Shown here piece by piece: positions 9,118 through 19,127 of a DNA stretch of 64,000 bases. The stretch lies in assembly GCF_019823065.1 (NCBI RefSeq), contig NZ_CP081966.1, positions 6,216,779 to 6,280,778 on the forward strand, written 5' to 3'. The notes under the pieces were generated by a model. That model did no database searches and was not told the origin of the DNA. It saw only the letters and a list, made by a program, of their open reading frames with translations. The stretch is from Pseudomonas mosselii. Lineage in GTDB: Bacteria > Pseudomonadota > Gammaproteobacteria > Pseudomonadales > Pseudomonadaceae. Positions within the stretch are counted from its first letter, which is position 1. Each line of letters begins with the position of its first letter. The position numbers were made by a program, and so were the translations under genes.

Positions 9118-9278
9118 GCCAGCCCCCAGGCAGTCAGCCGCCGTTGCAGTGGGCCGAGGGCAATGGCCGGATGGTTCATTACCGCATCAGAGAGCCCCAT
9201 ATCGGCCAGGACGTCCGGCAATGCCAGCAGGCTGCCGGCATCCTGGCGCAGGCGCTGGAAGGCCTGCTCCGGATCCAT
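9114..9278 (-). CDS. 54-aa hypothetical protein coupled to the XRE gene, possibly the C-terminal remnant of a longer gene
   Basis: The frame starts at ATG 9278 (a TTG at 9290 is also possible) and its TGA overlaps the ATG of the XRE gene. It reads MDPEQAFQRLRQDAGSLLAL and ends LGPLQRRLTAWGLA. The frame is open upstream to a TGA near 9329, but the methyltransferase gene ends at 9356, leaving no room for a long protein. The codon pattern looks coding and the overlap indicates translational coupling. I do not recognise the family. It could be a small functional partner or the tail of a deleted toxin gene. Confidence 0.5.
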   Translation of the reverse strand: MDPEQAFQRLRQDAGSLLALPDVLADMGLSDAVMNHPAIALGPLQRRLTAWGLA

Positions 9279-9355
9279 CAGGGGCGCCAAGGCATCAATT
9301 TCTGGGATACTCGTCCCATTGGCCCACCCTCAGCGGCTGGCCACGATCTACCTCA

Positions 9356-10255
9356 TCAAACCAATTTCGCCTTGAGCTCGGCAATGTGCTCCGGGCCGAT
9401 TCCGCAGCAACCGCCGACCAGACTGGCACCGCGCTGGCGCCAGTTCTGTGCCCAGCTCAGGTAGCCCGGTGGGTCCAGGTCTTCACGCAGCTCGTCCAGG
9501 CCATCATTGGCCGTTGCATCCTTGGGCTGGGGTGGGAAGGCGTTGGCGTAGGCACCGATGGCGATATCGGCACCCAGGCGCTCGAATGCTGCCTTGGCGG
9601 CATCGATGGCATCACCGATCACTTCGGGCTGGCTGCAGTTGAACAACAACACCTGCGCACCAAGCGCGGCAACGGCTTCGGCGGCTTGCGCGACCGGTTC
9701 GCCCGAGCGCAGCCGTGGCACGTCATCGACGTCTTCATCGCGCAGGGTGAACGACACCCAGAACGGCTTGCCATCGCGCGGCAGCTGCGCGTGGATGGCA
9801 CGCACTTCCGCGATCGAACTCTGGGTTTCCGCCAGCCACAGGTCGACATGCTCGGCCAGGCCTTCAAGCAGCGGCGTCAGCACTGCGGCGACCTGTTGCG
9901 GCTGGAACAGGTCTGGGCGATAGGAACCGAACAGCGGCGGCAAGGAGCCGGCAACCCGCACCTTGCCCCCGGCAGCATCGGCAGCCGCCCGTGCCAATTG
10001 CCCTGCGGTTTGTGCCAGGGCGTAGCCCTCTTTGGCAAAGCGCGCTTCGCCGATATGAAACGGCACCACCGCATAGCTGTTGCTGGTGATCACTTCGGCA
10101 CCCGCCGCGATGTAGGCAGCATGGACGGCCACTACGGCCTCCGGCGCCTCGCTCAGCGCCAGCGCCGACCACTCCGGCTGACGAAACGGCGCACCCCGGC
10201 GCTGCAATTCCCGCCCCATGCCGCCATCCAGAATAACCAACGACCGTTCGCCCAT
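9356..10255 (-). CDS. homocysteine S-methyltransferase family protein (MmuM-like)
   Basis: The 299-aa protein has the homocysteine-binding barrel of the Hcy S-methyltransferase family: LDGGMGRELQRRG at the start, ITSNSYAV, and the zinc-binding GGCCG near the C-terminus (about residues 278-282) with an earlier Cys in LLFNCSQPE. These enzymes make methionine from homocysteine using S-methylmethionine or similar donors. An ATG at 10291 adds 12 residues that do not match the family, so 10255 is preferred. The gene is divergent from an amino-acid ABC binding protein and permease, suggesting the transporter supplies the methyl donor or methionine precursor (inference). Confidence 0.85.
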   Translation of the reverse strand: MGERSLVILDGGMGRELQRRGAPFRQPEWSALALSEAPEAVVAVHAAYIAAGAEVITSNSYAVVPFHIGEARFAKEGYALAQTAGQLARAAADAAGGKVRVAGSLPPLFGSYRPDLFQPQQVAAVLTPLLEGLAEHVDLWLAETQSSIAEVRAIHAQLPRDGKPFWVSFTLRDEDVDDVPRLRSGEPVAQAAEAVAALGAQVLLFNCSQPEVIGDAIDAAKAAFERLGADIAIGAYANAFPPQPKDATANDGLDELREDLDPPGYLSWAQNWRQRGASLVGGCCGIGPEHIAELKAKLV

Positions 10256-10361
10256 ATGCCATTCACTTATATTGATATGAATAAAATTCACTAGTTAGTA
10301 CATGTTTATAACTATTAAATATCAAACATCCTTTATTCAAGCACTTTTTCCAGGTATCTCC

Positions 10362-11183
10362 ATGCGTTTACCAACCTTGCTGGGCGCCGGTCTCCTTGCC
10401 CTGAGCGCTGCCACTCAAGCCTTCGCAGGCGCCACGCTGGAACGTGTGGAAACCCGCAAGGAACTGGTCAATGTGCTGATGGAGAGCTACCCGCCGTTCT
10501 CTTTCCTCAACGAGCAAAATCAGCTCGACGGCTTCGATGTGGACGTGGCCAAGGCCGTCGCCGAAAAGCTGGGGGTGAAACTGCGCCTGGAAACACCCTC
10601 CTGGGACGTGATCGCTGCTGGCCGCTGGAGCGGCCGCTACGACATCTGCATCTGCTCGATGACGCCGAGCAAGGCGCGCGCCGAAGTGTTCGACTTCCCG
10701 GTGCAGTACTACGCCTCGCCGGCGGTTATCGTGGTCAACGCCAAGGACGAGCGCATCCACTCGGCCAAGGACCTGAACGGGCGCAAGGTCGGCCTGACCA
10801 GTGCCTCCAGCTACGAGAGCTACCTGAACAAGAACCTGGTGATCGAAGGCGCCGAAGACCGCAAGATCGACTACCCCTTCGACTTCGTCCAGGCCGCCCC
10901 ATACGACACCGACAACGTTGCCTTCCAGGACCTCGGCCTGGGCGCCGGCGTGCGCCTGGATGCAATCCTGACCAACCTGGTGACCGCGCAACCCCGCCTG
11001 AACCAGGACAAGCGTTTCAAGCTGGCCGGGGCGCCGTTGTATGAAGAGCCCAACTCGGTGGCCATCGAGAAAGGCGACCCAGAATGGGATGCCAAGGTGC
11101 GCCAGGTGTTCGCCGAGCTGAAAGCCGAGGGTACGCTGGCGAAGCTTTCGCAGAAGTGGATCGGCGCCGACATCAGTAAATGA
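10362..11183 (+). CDS. amino-acid ABC transporter periplasmic binding protein
   Basis: A 273-aa family 3 extracellular solute-binding protein. Residues 1-22 form a signal peptide (MRLPTLLGAGLLALSAATQAFA). The signature LVNVLMESYPPFSFLNEQNQLDGFDVDVAKAVAEKLGV is typical of polar amino-acid receptors, as is ICICSMTPSKARAEVFDFPVQYY. An ATG at 10302 would put 20 non-signal residues in front; ATG 10362 has AGGTA at a suitable distance. The permease gene overlaps its stop codon by 4 bp. The ligand is unknown; the neighbouring homocysteine S-methyltransferase points to a sulfur amino acid or S-methylmethionine. Confidence 0.88.
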   Translation: MRLPTLLGAGLLALSAATQAFAGATLERVETRKELVNVLMESYPPFSFLNEQNQLDGFDVDVAKAVAEKLGVKLRLETPSWDVIAAGRWSGRYDICICSMTPSKARAEVFDFPVQYYASPAVIVVNAKDERIHSAKDLNGRKVGLTSASSYESYLNKNLVIEGAEDRKIDYPFDFVQAAPYDTDNVAFQDLGLGAGVRLDAILTNLVTAQPRLNQDKRFKLAGAPLYEEPNSVAIEKGDPEWDAKVRQVFAELKAEGTLAKLSQKWIGADISK

Positions 11184-12001
11184 ATGCACATCAACCTGCT
11201 CCCAAACCCGTCGCCACAACGACGGGCTCGCGCCTGCTCGGCTTTCGCAGCCGGCTGTACCTGACGTGGCTGGTATTGTTGCTGCTGTTCGTGGGCTTTT
11301 TCTTAAACTTTGATCTGAAATTTTCGATCATCGTAGAGAAATTCCCCAACCTTGCAGGCTTCCGGCTTGGCCCCAACGGCTTTTTGCAAGGCGCCGCGCT
11401 GACCCTGTTCCTGTGCATCTGCTCGATGTTCACCTCGGTGCTGCTGGGTTTTGCCGCCGCCTTGGCAAGGCTGTCCAGCAGTGCGGTGCTGTTTGGCCTG
11501 GCGAGTTTCTACACCTCGTTCTTTCGCGGCACACCGCTGTTGATCCAGATTCTGCTGATCTACCTGGGCCTGCCACAGCTGGGCCTGGTGCCGGGCGCCA
11601 TCGCCGCCGGGATCATCGCCCTGTCACTGAACTACGGCGCCTACCTGAGCGAGATCTTCCGCGCCGGCATCATCGGCGTCGCCGTCGGCCAGCGCCAGGC
11701 TGCCCTGGCCCTGGGCATGCGCCCGGCAGCGATCTTCTGGCACATCACCCTGCCCCAGGCCATGCGCACCATCATCCCGCCGAGCGCCAACCAGTTCATC
11801 TCAATGCTCAAGGACTCGTCGCTGATTTCGGTGATGGGTGTCTGGGAAGTGATGTTCCTGGCCCAGTCCTACGGCCGCTCCAGCTATCGCTACCTGGAGA
11901 TGCTGACCACCGCGGCGGTGATCTACTGGGTGCTGTCGATCCTGCTGGAGCTGGTGCAGGCCCGGCTGGAGCGGCATTTCGGCAAGGGTTACCAACGCTG
12001 A
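11180..12001 (+). CDS. amino-acid ABC transporter permease (HisMQ family)
   Basis: A 273-aa inner-membrane permease of the His/Glu/Gln/Arg type. About five transmembrane segments are visible (near 29-45, 70-92, 105-128, 130-155, 235-258). The EAA loop that contacts the ATPase is intact: ALALGMRPAAIFWHITLPQAMR, with the conserved G and ITLPQA. It overlaps the receptor gene (ATGA). No ATP-binding subunit follows: the next genes are convergent pyruvate carboxylase subunits. The transporter must therefore borrow an ATPase, unless one is encoded elsewhere. Confidence 0.9.
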   Translation: MNAHQPAPKPVATTTGSRLLGFRSRLYLTWLVLLLLFVGFFLNFDLKFSIIVEKFPNLAGFRLGPNGFLQGAALTLFLCICSMFTSVLLGFAAALARLSSSAVLFGLASFYTSFFRGTPLLIQILLIYLGLPQLGLVPGAIAAGIIALSLNYGAYLSEIFRAGIIGVAVGQRQAALALGMRPAAIFWHITLPQAMRTIIPPSANQFISMLKDSSLISVMGVWEVMFLAQSYGRSSYRYLEMLTTAAVIYWVLSILLELVQARLERHFGKGYQR

Positions 12002-12011
12002 GCGGCAGGCG

Positions 12012-12036
12012 AAAAAAAGGGGAGCATTCGCTCCCC
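12012..12036 (-). terminator. Rho-independent terminator of the pycA-pycB operon
   Basis: On the minus strand GGGGAGC-GAAT-GCTCCCC is followed by seven T (complement of A 12012-12018). It is 33 bp past the oadA/pycB stop. The stem may also slow transcription from the convergent ABC operon. Confidence 0.85.
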
Positions 12037-12068
12037 AGAGGTTAACCGCTTGTAGATGAAGGCTTATC

Positions 12069-13877
12069 TCAGCCTTCGATCTCGATCAGGATCTCGCCCG
12101 GGGTGACCCGGTCGCCCTTGGCCACATGGATGGCCACGACCTTGCCAGCGATCGCCGCCTGCACTTCGGTCTCCATCTTCATGGCTTCGGTGATCAGCAC
12201 CGCTTGACCGGCCTTGACCACGTCACCTTCCTTGACCAGCACATCGACGATGTTGCCCGGCATGCTGGTGCTGACATGGCCCGGCTCGCTGGCCTGCTTG
12301 CGCTTGCTGCCGCCACCGCCGACGAACTCGTTGAGCGGCTCGAACACCACTTCTTCCGGCATCCCGTCGATGGACAGGTAGAAGTGGCGCTTGCCTTCGG
12401 CCTTGACGCCCACGCCGGTGATGTCGACGCGGTAGGTCTCGCCGTGCACGTCGATGACGAACTCGGTCGGCACGCCCTCACCGCCCACCGAGCCCACCGC
12501 GCCGGCTTCCGGAATCGGCAGCAGGGCTTCGGGCTTGAGGGAGCCGGCTTCGCGCTCCTCGAGGAACTTGCGGCCAATGTCGGGGAACATGGCAAAGGTC
12601 AGCACGTCTTCCTCAGAATGCGCCAGGCTGCCGATATCGGCACGCAGCTTGGCCATCTCCGGCTTGAGCAGGTCGGCCGGGCGCACGTCGATCACTTCCT
12701 CGCTGCCGATCGCCTGGCGACGCAGCTGCTCGTTGACCACGCCCGGCGCCTTGCCGTAACCGCCCTGCAGGTACAGCTTCACCTCGTTGGTGATGGTCTT
12801 GTAGCGCTCGCCGGCCAGCACGTTGAAGAACGCCTGGGTACCGACGATCTGCGAGGTCGGCGTCACCAGCGGCGGGAAGCCGAGGTCTTCGCGCACCCGC
12901 GGGATCTCCGCCAGCACTTCGTTCATGCGGTTGAGCGCGCCCTGCTCCTTGAGCTGGTTGGCCAGGTTGGAAATCATCCCGCCCGGCACCTGGTTGACCT
13001 GCACGCGGGTGTCCACGGCGGTGAATTCACTCTCGAACTGGTGGTACTTCTTGCGCACGGCGTAGAAGTACAGGCCGATCTCCTGCAACAGCTCCAGGTC
13101 CAGGCCGGTGTCGAACTCGCTGCCCTTGAGGGCGGCGACCATCGATTCGGTACCTGGGTGGCTGGTGCCCCAGGCGAAGCTGGAGATGGCGGTGTCGATA
13201 TGGTCGGCGCCGTTTTCCACCGCCTTGAGCTGGCACATCGCGGCCAGGCCAGCGGTGTCGTGGGAGTGGATGAACACCGGCAGCGACTGTTCGGCCTTCA
13301 GTGCCTTGACCAGCTCGCCGGTGGCGAACGGGGTCAACAAGCCGGCCATGTCCTTGATCGCCACCGAGTCGCAGCCCATGGCTTCCATCTGCTTGGCCTG
13401 CTGCACGAAGGCGTCGATGGTGTGCACGGGGCTGGTGGTGTAGGCGATGGTGCCCTGGGCGTGCTTGCCGGCGGCCTTCACCGCCTCGATGGCCACGCGC
13501 AGGTTACGCACGTCGTTCATGGCGTCGAAGATGCGGAACACATCGATGCCGTTGACCGCCGCCTTGGCGACGAAGGCCTTGACCACGTCGTCGCTGTAAT
13601 GGCGGTAGCCCAGCAGGTTCTGCCCACGCAGGAGCATCTGCAGGCGGGTGTTGGGCAATGCGGCGCGTAGCTTGCGCAGGCGCTCCCACGGGTCTTCCTT
13701 GAGGAAGCGCACGCAGGCGTCGAAGGTGGCGCCGCCCCAGACTTCCAACGACCAGTAGCCGACTTTGTCGAGCTTGTCGCAGATCGGCAGCATGTCTTCG
13801 GTGCGCATGCGGGTGGCCAGCAGGGACTGGTGGGCGTCGCGCAGGATTGTGTCGGTGACAAAGATTTTCTTGGACAT
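12069..13877 (-). CDS. pycB: pyruvate carboxylase subunit B (carboxyltransferase and biotin carrier)
   Basis: Transfers carboxyl from carboxybiotin to pyruvate, making oxaloacetate (anaplerosis). The 602-aa protein has an HMGL-like TIM barrel (about 5-270, with DTILRDAHQSLLATRMRT and the metal-binding HSHDTAG), a conserved carboxylase domain (about 290-480), a Gly/Ser-rich linker, and a C-terminal biotinyl domain with the biotinylated lysine in EAMKMET (about residue 567). Some databases call such proteins oadA, but no membrane beta or gamma subunits are present, so it is the two-subunit pyruvate carboxylase. The ATG at 13877 has GAGGAA before it; an upstream start would add MRNRT only. pycA lies 11 bp upstream. 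Confidence 0.92.
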   Translation of the reverse strand: MSKKIFVTDTILRDAHQSLLATRMRTEDMLPICDKLDKVGYWSLEVWGGATFDACVRFLKEDPWERLRKLRAALPNTRLQMLLRGQNLLGYRHYSDDVVKAFVAKAAVNGIDVFRIFDAMNDVRNLRVAIEAVKAAGKHAQGTIAYTTSPVHTIDAFVQQAKQMEAMGCDSVAIKDMAGLLTPFATGELVKALKAEQSLPVFIHSHDTAGLAAMCQLKAVENGADHIDTAISSFAWGTSHPGTESMVAALKGSEFDTGLDLELLQEIGLYFYAVRKKYHQFESEFTAVDTRVQVNQVPGGMISNLANQLKEQGALNRMNEVLAEIPRVREDLGFPPLVTPTSQIVGTQAFFNVLAGERYKTITNEVKLYLQGGYGKAPGVVNEQLRRQAIGSEEVIDVRPADLLKPEMAKLRADIGSLAHSEEDVLTFAMFPDIGRKFLEEREAGSLKPEALLPIPEAGAVGSVGGEGVPTEFVIDVHGETYRVDITGVGVKAEGKRHFYLSIDGMPEEVVFEPLNEFVGGGGSKRKQASEPGHVSTSMPGNIVDVLVKEGDVVKAGQAVLITEAMKMETEVQAAIAGKVVAIHVAKGDRVTPGEILIEIEG

Positions 13878-13888
13878 TGTTCGGTTCC

Positions 13889-15304
<1,416 letters not shown>

Positions 15305-15411
15305 TGGAGTCTTCCCAAAGCCGTAGGAACAGACGAGCCGGTTTTACCGGTCGGCGCGTGACCAGACGTCGCTGGCCAGTCGCATATTCACCCTAGCGCC
15401 GAAGGTCAATA

Positions 15412-15431
15412 AACAAAAATCAATATTTGTT
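15412..15431. promoter_or_regulatory. candidate PycR-binding inverted repeat between pycA and pycR
   Basis: AACAAA (15412-15417) and TTTGTT (15426-15431) are separated by 8 bp in an AT-rich patch of the 188-bp gap. A second AT-rich palindromic patch (around AAGCTT, 15449-15454) follows. Position between divergent pycA and the LysR gene supports an operator role. Confidence 0.4.
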
Positions 15432-15492
15432 AGGGATAGTATTAGCAAAAGCTTATAGTGAGGTAACAAGGTTTTGCCGGAGCCCCGGAAAA

Positions 15493-16455
15493 ATGCGTAA
15501 GTCCTTGATGCGTATGACTTTGCGTCAACTGCAGGTGTTCAACGAGGTGTGTGATCTGCGCTCCTACAGCCGGGCGGCCGAGGAGATGGCGCTGACGCAA
15601 CCCGCCGTTAGTCTACAGATCCGCCAACTCGAGGAGCTGGTCGGCCAGCCGCTGTTCGAGTACGTCGGCAAGAAGCTCTACCTGACCGAGGCAGCCGAGG
15701 CGCTGCAACGCGCCAGCCGGGATATCTTCGGGCGTCTGGAGAACCTCGACATGCAGCTGTCGGACCTGCAGGGCTCATTGCAGGGGCAACTGAAACTGGC
15801 GATCGAATCCAGCGCCAAGTACTTCGTGCCACACCTGTTCGCCGCCTTCAAGCAGCGCCACCCGGAGGTCAACCTCACCCTCACGGTGGTCAACCGGGCC
15901 CAGGCGATCCGGCGCCTGTCGGACAACCGCGACGACCTGACCATCATGTCCATGGTGCCCCAGGACATGGGCCTGGAGTTCCTGCCCTTCCTCAACAACC
16001 CGATCATTGCCGTGGCGCCGCCGGACCATCCGCTTTGCAAGCTCGAACAGCTGCGCCTGCAGGATCTCGAGCCTCATGCCCTGCTGGTCCGCGAGCAAGG
16101 GTCGGGCACGCGCAAGGCCTGCGAGGAGTTCTTCAAGGACAAGCGCGTGCACTTCACCCAGACCGTCGAGGTGGCCTCCACGGACGCCCAGCGCGAATGC
16201 GTGGTGGCCGGCCTGGGCATCGCCCTGCTGACCCGCCACGCGGTCAATCTGGAGCTGGCCACCGGCGTGCTCAGGGAACTGCCGGTGGAAGAGCTGCCGC
16301 TGTACCGCAGTTGGTGCCTGGTGCAATCCAAAAACAAGCGCCAGTCGCCGGTCGCCCTGGCGTTCCAGGCGTTCATCCGCGGTGAACGTGCGCAGATCAG
16401 CGGGCTTGTGGAGCGTTTCTCGGGTAAGTTGCCGCCGAGACCTGCCACACCGTGA
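15493..16455 (+). CDS. pycR: LysR-family regulator of pyruvate carboxylase (PycR)
   Basis: The 320-aa protein has an N-terminal LysR HTH (about residues 8-66: MTLRQLQVFNEVCDLRSYSRAAEEMALTQPAVSLQIRQLE) and a CbbR-like effector-binding domain (LKLAIESSAKYFVPHLFAAF...). In P. aeruginosa the equivalent gene next to pycA (PA5437) is named pycR. ATG 15493 is chosen because it follows a weak GGA motif and the family starts near here; ATG 15508 or 15514 would also leave the HTH intact. It is divergent from pycA and likely controls it. Confidence 0.85.
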   Translation: MRKSLMRMTLRQLQVFNEVCDLRSYSRAAEEMALTQPAVSLQIRQLEELVGQPLFEYVGKKLYLTEAAEALQRASRDIFGRLENLDMQLSDLQGSLQGQLKLAIESSAKYFVPHLFAAFKQRHPEVNLTLTVVNRAQAIRRLSDNRDDLTIMSMVPQDMGLEFLPFLNNPIIAVAPPDHPLCKLEQLRLQDLEPHALLVREQGSGTRKACEEFFKDKRVHFTQTVEVASTDAQRECVVAGLGIALLTRHAVNLELATGVLRELPVEELPLYRSWCLVQSKNKRQSPVALAFQAFIRGERAQISGLVERFSGKLPPRPATP

Positions 16456-16615
16456 TGTCTTGCAGGTCGGGGTAGTCGGCCAGCTCGCGCAGCAGCTGGC
16501 GCTGGTCGCAGTAGCTTTCGATCGCGCGGCGGAACTCCATGCGGCGCTGGTCCTTTTCCTGCTGCTTGCGAGCCTTGGCGTTGGGTTGGTACACACCTGC
16601 GTGATCATGTGCCAT
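16397..16615 (-). CDS. small charged hypothetical protein (possible PA3496 family)
   Basis: A 72-aa soluble, highly charged protein: MAHDHAGVYQPNAKARKQQE, then KDQRRMEFRRAIESYCDQRQLLRELADYP. The N-A-K-x-R-x-Q-Q-E-x-x-Q-R-R-M-x-F-R-R-A-I-E pattern matches my memory of small PA3496-type Pseudomonas proteins, described as putative envelope-integrity proteins; this match is from memory. It overlaps the last 59 bp of pycR tail to tail. No signal peptide or membrane segment is visible. Confidence 0.65.
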   Translation of the reverse strand: MAHDHAGVYQPNAKARKQQEKDQRRMEFRRAIESYCDQRQLLRELADYPDLQDITVWQVSAATYPRNAPQAR

Positions 16616-16714
16616 TGCCTGTCTCCCAAATAGGATGCGGGAGTTTCAGACTGGCCTCAGGGGTTTACCGTTTTGCGGTGAAATAGTGACGAAATGATGA
16701 AATCTGCGTATCGC

Positions 16715-17581
16715 TCAGTCGTCGGTGGCCTTGATCGACTTGGGCGACAAACGCAGGCTGCGCAAGCTGCGCTTCACGCTCTTGAGGTGGTTGACCAGGC
16801 TCGGCCCGCGGGCCATGGCCACGCCCATGGCCAGCACGTCGATCACCACAAGGTGAGCGATGCGCGAGGTCAGCGGGGTGTAGATCTCGGTGTCCTCATG
16901 CACGTCGATGGCCAGGTTGACCGTCGACAATTCGGCCAGCGGCGTCTGGCTCGGGCACAGGGTGATCAGGTTGGCGCCACTTTCACGCACCAGGTTTGCG
17001 GTGATCAGCAGGTCCTTGGAGCGCCCCGACTGCGAAATGCACACCGCCACGTCGCCCGGCTTCAGGGTGACCGCCGACATCGCCTGCATGTGCGGGTCGG
17101 AATAGGCCGCAGCGCTGAGCAGCAGGCGGAAGAACTTGTGCTGGGCATCGGCCGCCACCGCGCCAGAAGCGCCAAAGCCGTAGAACTCCACGCGCTGGGC
17201 CTGGGCCATGGCGGTCACCGCCTGCTGCAGCGCCTGCGGGTCGAGGTGCTCGCGCACCTCCATCAGCGTGTGCAGGGTGGTGTCGAAGATCTTCAGGCTG
17301 TAGTCGGCGACCGAGTCGTCTTCGTGAATCGCGAACTGGCCGAAACTGGCGCCAGCGGCCAGGCTCTGCGCCAGCTTGAGCTTGAGATCCTGGAAACCCG
17401 AACAGCCAATCGCCCGGCAGAAACGCACGATGGTCGGCTCGCTGATCCCCACGCTGTGCGCCAGGTCGGCCATCGAACTGTGCATGACGGCAGCCGGATC
17501 GAGCAGCACATGGTCGGCCACTTTGAGTTCCGATTTGCGCAGCAGGTGCCGCGATTGGTCGATATGTTGCAACAGATTCAC
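16715..17581 (-). CDS. RpiR/HexR-family transcriptional regulator
   Basis: The 288-aa protein has an N-terminal RpiR HTH (about 1-77: MADLAHSVGISEPTIVRFCRAIGCSGFQDLKLKL) and a C-terminal SIS sugar-phosphate-binding domain (about 120-250: VEFYGFGASGAVAADAQHKFFRL and AVCISQSGRSKDL). This is the HexR architecture; HexR controls the Entner-Doudoroff genes and responds to KDPG. It is divergent from zwf with a HexR-like palindrome between them. P. putida has another hexR next to a different zwf, so this is probably a HexR paralogue dedicated to this zwf. The start codon is GTG at 17581. Confidence 0.88.
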   Translation of the reverse strand: MNLLQHIDQSRHLLRKSELKVADHVLLDPAAVMHSSMADLAHSVGISEPTIVRFCRAIGCSGFQDLKLKLAQSLAAGASFGQFAIHEDDSVADYSLKIFDTTLHTLMEVREHLDPQALQQAVTAMAQAQRVEFYGFGASGAVAADAQHKFFRLLLSAAAYSDPHMQAMSAVTLKPGDVAVCISQSGRSKDLLITANLVRESGANLITLCPSQTPLAELSTVNLAIDVHEDTEIYTPLTSRIAHLVVIDVLAMGVAMARGPSLVNHLKSVKRSLRSLRLSPKSIKATDD

Positions 17582-17625
17582 GGGCTGGACTCGGTTATGA
17601 TCGGCGTGCCGGGATGTAGCTTTCT

Positions 17626-17640
17626 TGTAGTTATACTACA
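17626..17640. promoter_or_regulatory. HexR-like operator upstream of zwf
   Basis: TGTAGT-TAT-ACTACA has perfect 6-bp arms, and with the preceding T it reads TTGTAGTTATACTACA. This matches the TTGTAATTA-AATTACA-type HexR site closely. It lies 45 bp before zwf, in the gap shared with the RpiR gene. Confidence 0.7.
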
Positions 17641-17684
17641 TGCTTGCCAACCCGCCCAGCTAAACGAACGTGGAGAGTGGTGGT

Positions 17685-19127
17685 TTGACGATTCCTTGCG
17701 ACATCCTGGTTTTCGGCGGCACGGGCGACCTGGCCCTGCACAAACTGCTTCCCGCGCTTTACCACCTGTATCGCGAGGCCCGCCTGCACAACGCCGTGCG
17801 GATCATCGCCCTGGCCCGGCGCCACCTGTCGCGCAACGACTACCTCAAGCTCGCCGAACGTCATTGCCGGGCGCAGATCGCCCGCCAGGACTTCGACGAG
17901 GACGTCTGGCAGCGCTTCTGCGCCCGCCTGGACTACTTCCCCATGGACGCCGCGCAGAGCGCCGACTTCGGCCGTCTGGCCCGCTACCTGGGCGAACCCG
18001 GCGGTTTGACCCGCATCTACTACCTGGCCACCGCGCCCAAGCTGTTCGTGCCCATCGCCAACCATCTGCGCATCGCCGGCCTGGCCGACAGCGAGGCGCG
18101 CATCGTGCTGGAGAAGCCCATCGGCCATTCGCTGGAGTCGGCCACCGCGATCAACGAGGCCATCGGCGCGGTGTTCAGCGAACCGCAGGTATTTCGCATC
18201 GACCACTACCTGGGCAAGGAAACCGTGCAGAACCTCATGGCCCTGCGCTTCGCCAATGCCCTGCTGGAGCCGGTGTGGCGCAACGGCCAGGTCGACCATG
18301 TGCAGATCAGCGTCTGCGAGACCCTTGGCGTGGAGAACCGTGGCGCCTACTACGACCGCGCCGGCGCCACCCGCGACATGCTGCAGAACCACCTGCTGCA
18401 ATTGCTCTGCCTGGTGGCGATGGAGCCGCCGGCGCAGTTCGAGGCCGAGGCGGTACGCGACGAAAAGGTGAAGATCCTTCGCGCGCTCAAGCCCATCACC
18501 GGCCAGGACGTGCAGGACAAGACCGTGCGCGGCCAGTACGGCGCCGGCAAGATCGGCGGCCAGGAGGTGCCGGCCTACTACTTCGAAAAGGACGTGGACA
18601 ACGACAGCGACACCGAGACCTTCATCGCGGTACAGGCGCACATCGACAACTGGCGCTGGGCCGGCGTGCCGTTCTACCTGCGCACCGGCAAGCGCATGAC
18701 ACGGCGCTCGTCGCAGATCGTCATCCAGTTCAAGCCGGTGCCCCACGAGTTGTTCAGCGGCGGACAGGTCAACCAGTTGCTGATCCAGCTACAGCCGGAG
18801 GAGCACATCAGCCTGCGCATGATGACCAAGAGCCCGGGCAAGGGCATGCGCCTGGCGCCGGTCGAACTGGACCTGAACCTCGCCCAGGCCTTTGCCCAGA
18901 CCCGCCGCTGGGACGCCTACGAGCGGCTGCTGCTGGATGTGCTGGAAGGCGACTCGACGCTGTTCATGCGCCGCGACGAGGTCGAGGCCGCCTGGGCCTG
19001 GATCGACCCGATCCTGCAGGGCTGGGAGGAACACTTCCAGGCGCCACGCCCCTACCCCGCCGGCAGCAATGGCCCGGAACAAGCCAACAGCCTGCTGACA
19101 CGCCAAGGCCAGGCCTGGCATTTTTAG
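17685..19127 (+). CDS. zwf: glucose-6-phosphate 1-dehydrogenase
   Basis: Oxidises glucose-6-phosphate to 6-phosphogluconolactone with NAD(P)+, entering the Entner-Doudoroff and pentose-phosphate routes. The 480-aa protein has the dinucleotide motif FGGTGDLALHKLLPAL at its N-terminus and the catalytic FRIDHYLGKETVQN (about residues 169-182, active His in DHYLGKE), plus the late YLRTGKRM. The likely start is TTG 17685 (MTIPCDILVF), with GGAG about 10 nt upstream; a GTG at 17670 would add five residues. Divergent to the RpiR regulator. The stop overlaps the convergent GGDEF-EAL gene stop. Confidence 0.92.
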   Translation: MTIPCDILVFGGTGDLALHKLLPALYHLYREARLHNAVRIIALARRHLSRNDYLKLAERHCRAQIARQDFDEDVWQRFCARLDYFPMDAAQSADFGRLARYLGEPGGLTRIYYLATAPKLFVPIANHLRIAGLADSEARIVLEKPIGHSLESATAINEAIGAVFSEPQVFRIDHYLGKETVQNLMALRFANALLEPVWRNGQVDHVQISVCETLGVENRGAYYDRAGATRDMLQNHLLQLLCLVAMEPPAQFEAEAVRDEKVKILRALKPITGQDVQDKTVRGQYGAGKIGGQEVPAYYFEKDVDNDSDTETFIAVQAHIDNWRWAGVPFYLRTGKRMTRRSSQIVIQFKPVPHELFSGGQVNQLLIQLQPEEHISLRMMTKSPGKGMRLAPVELDLNLAQAFAQTRRWDAYERLLLDVLEGDSTLFMRRDEVEAAWAWIDPILQGWEEHFQAPRPYPAGSNGPEQANSLLTRQGQAWHF

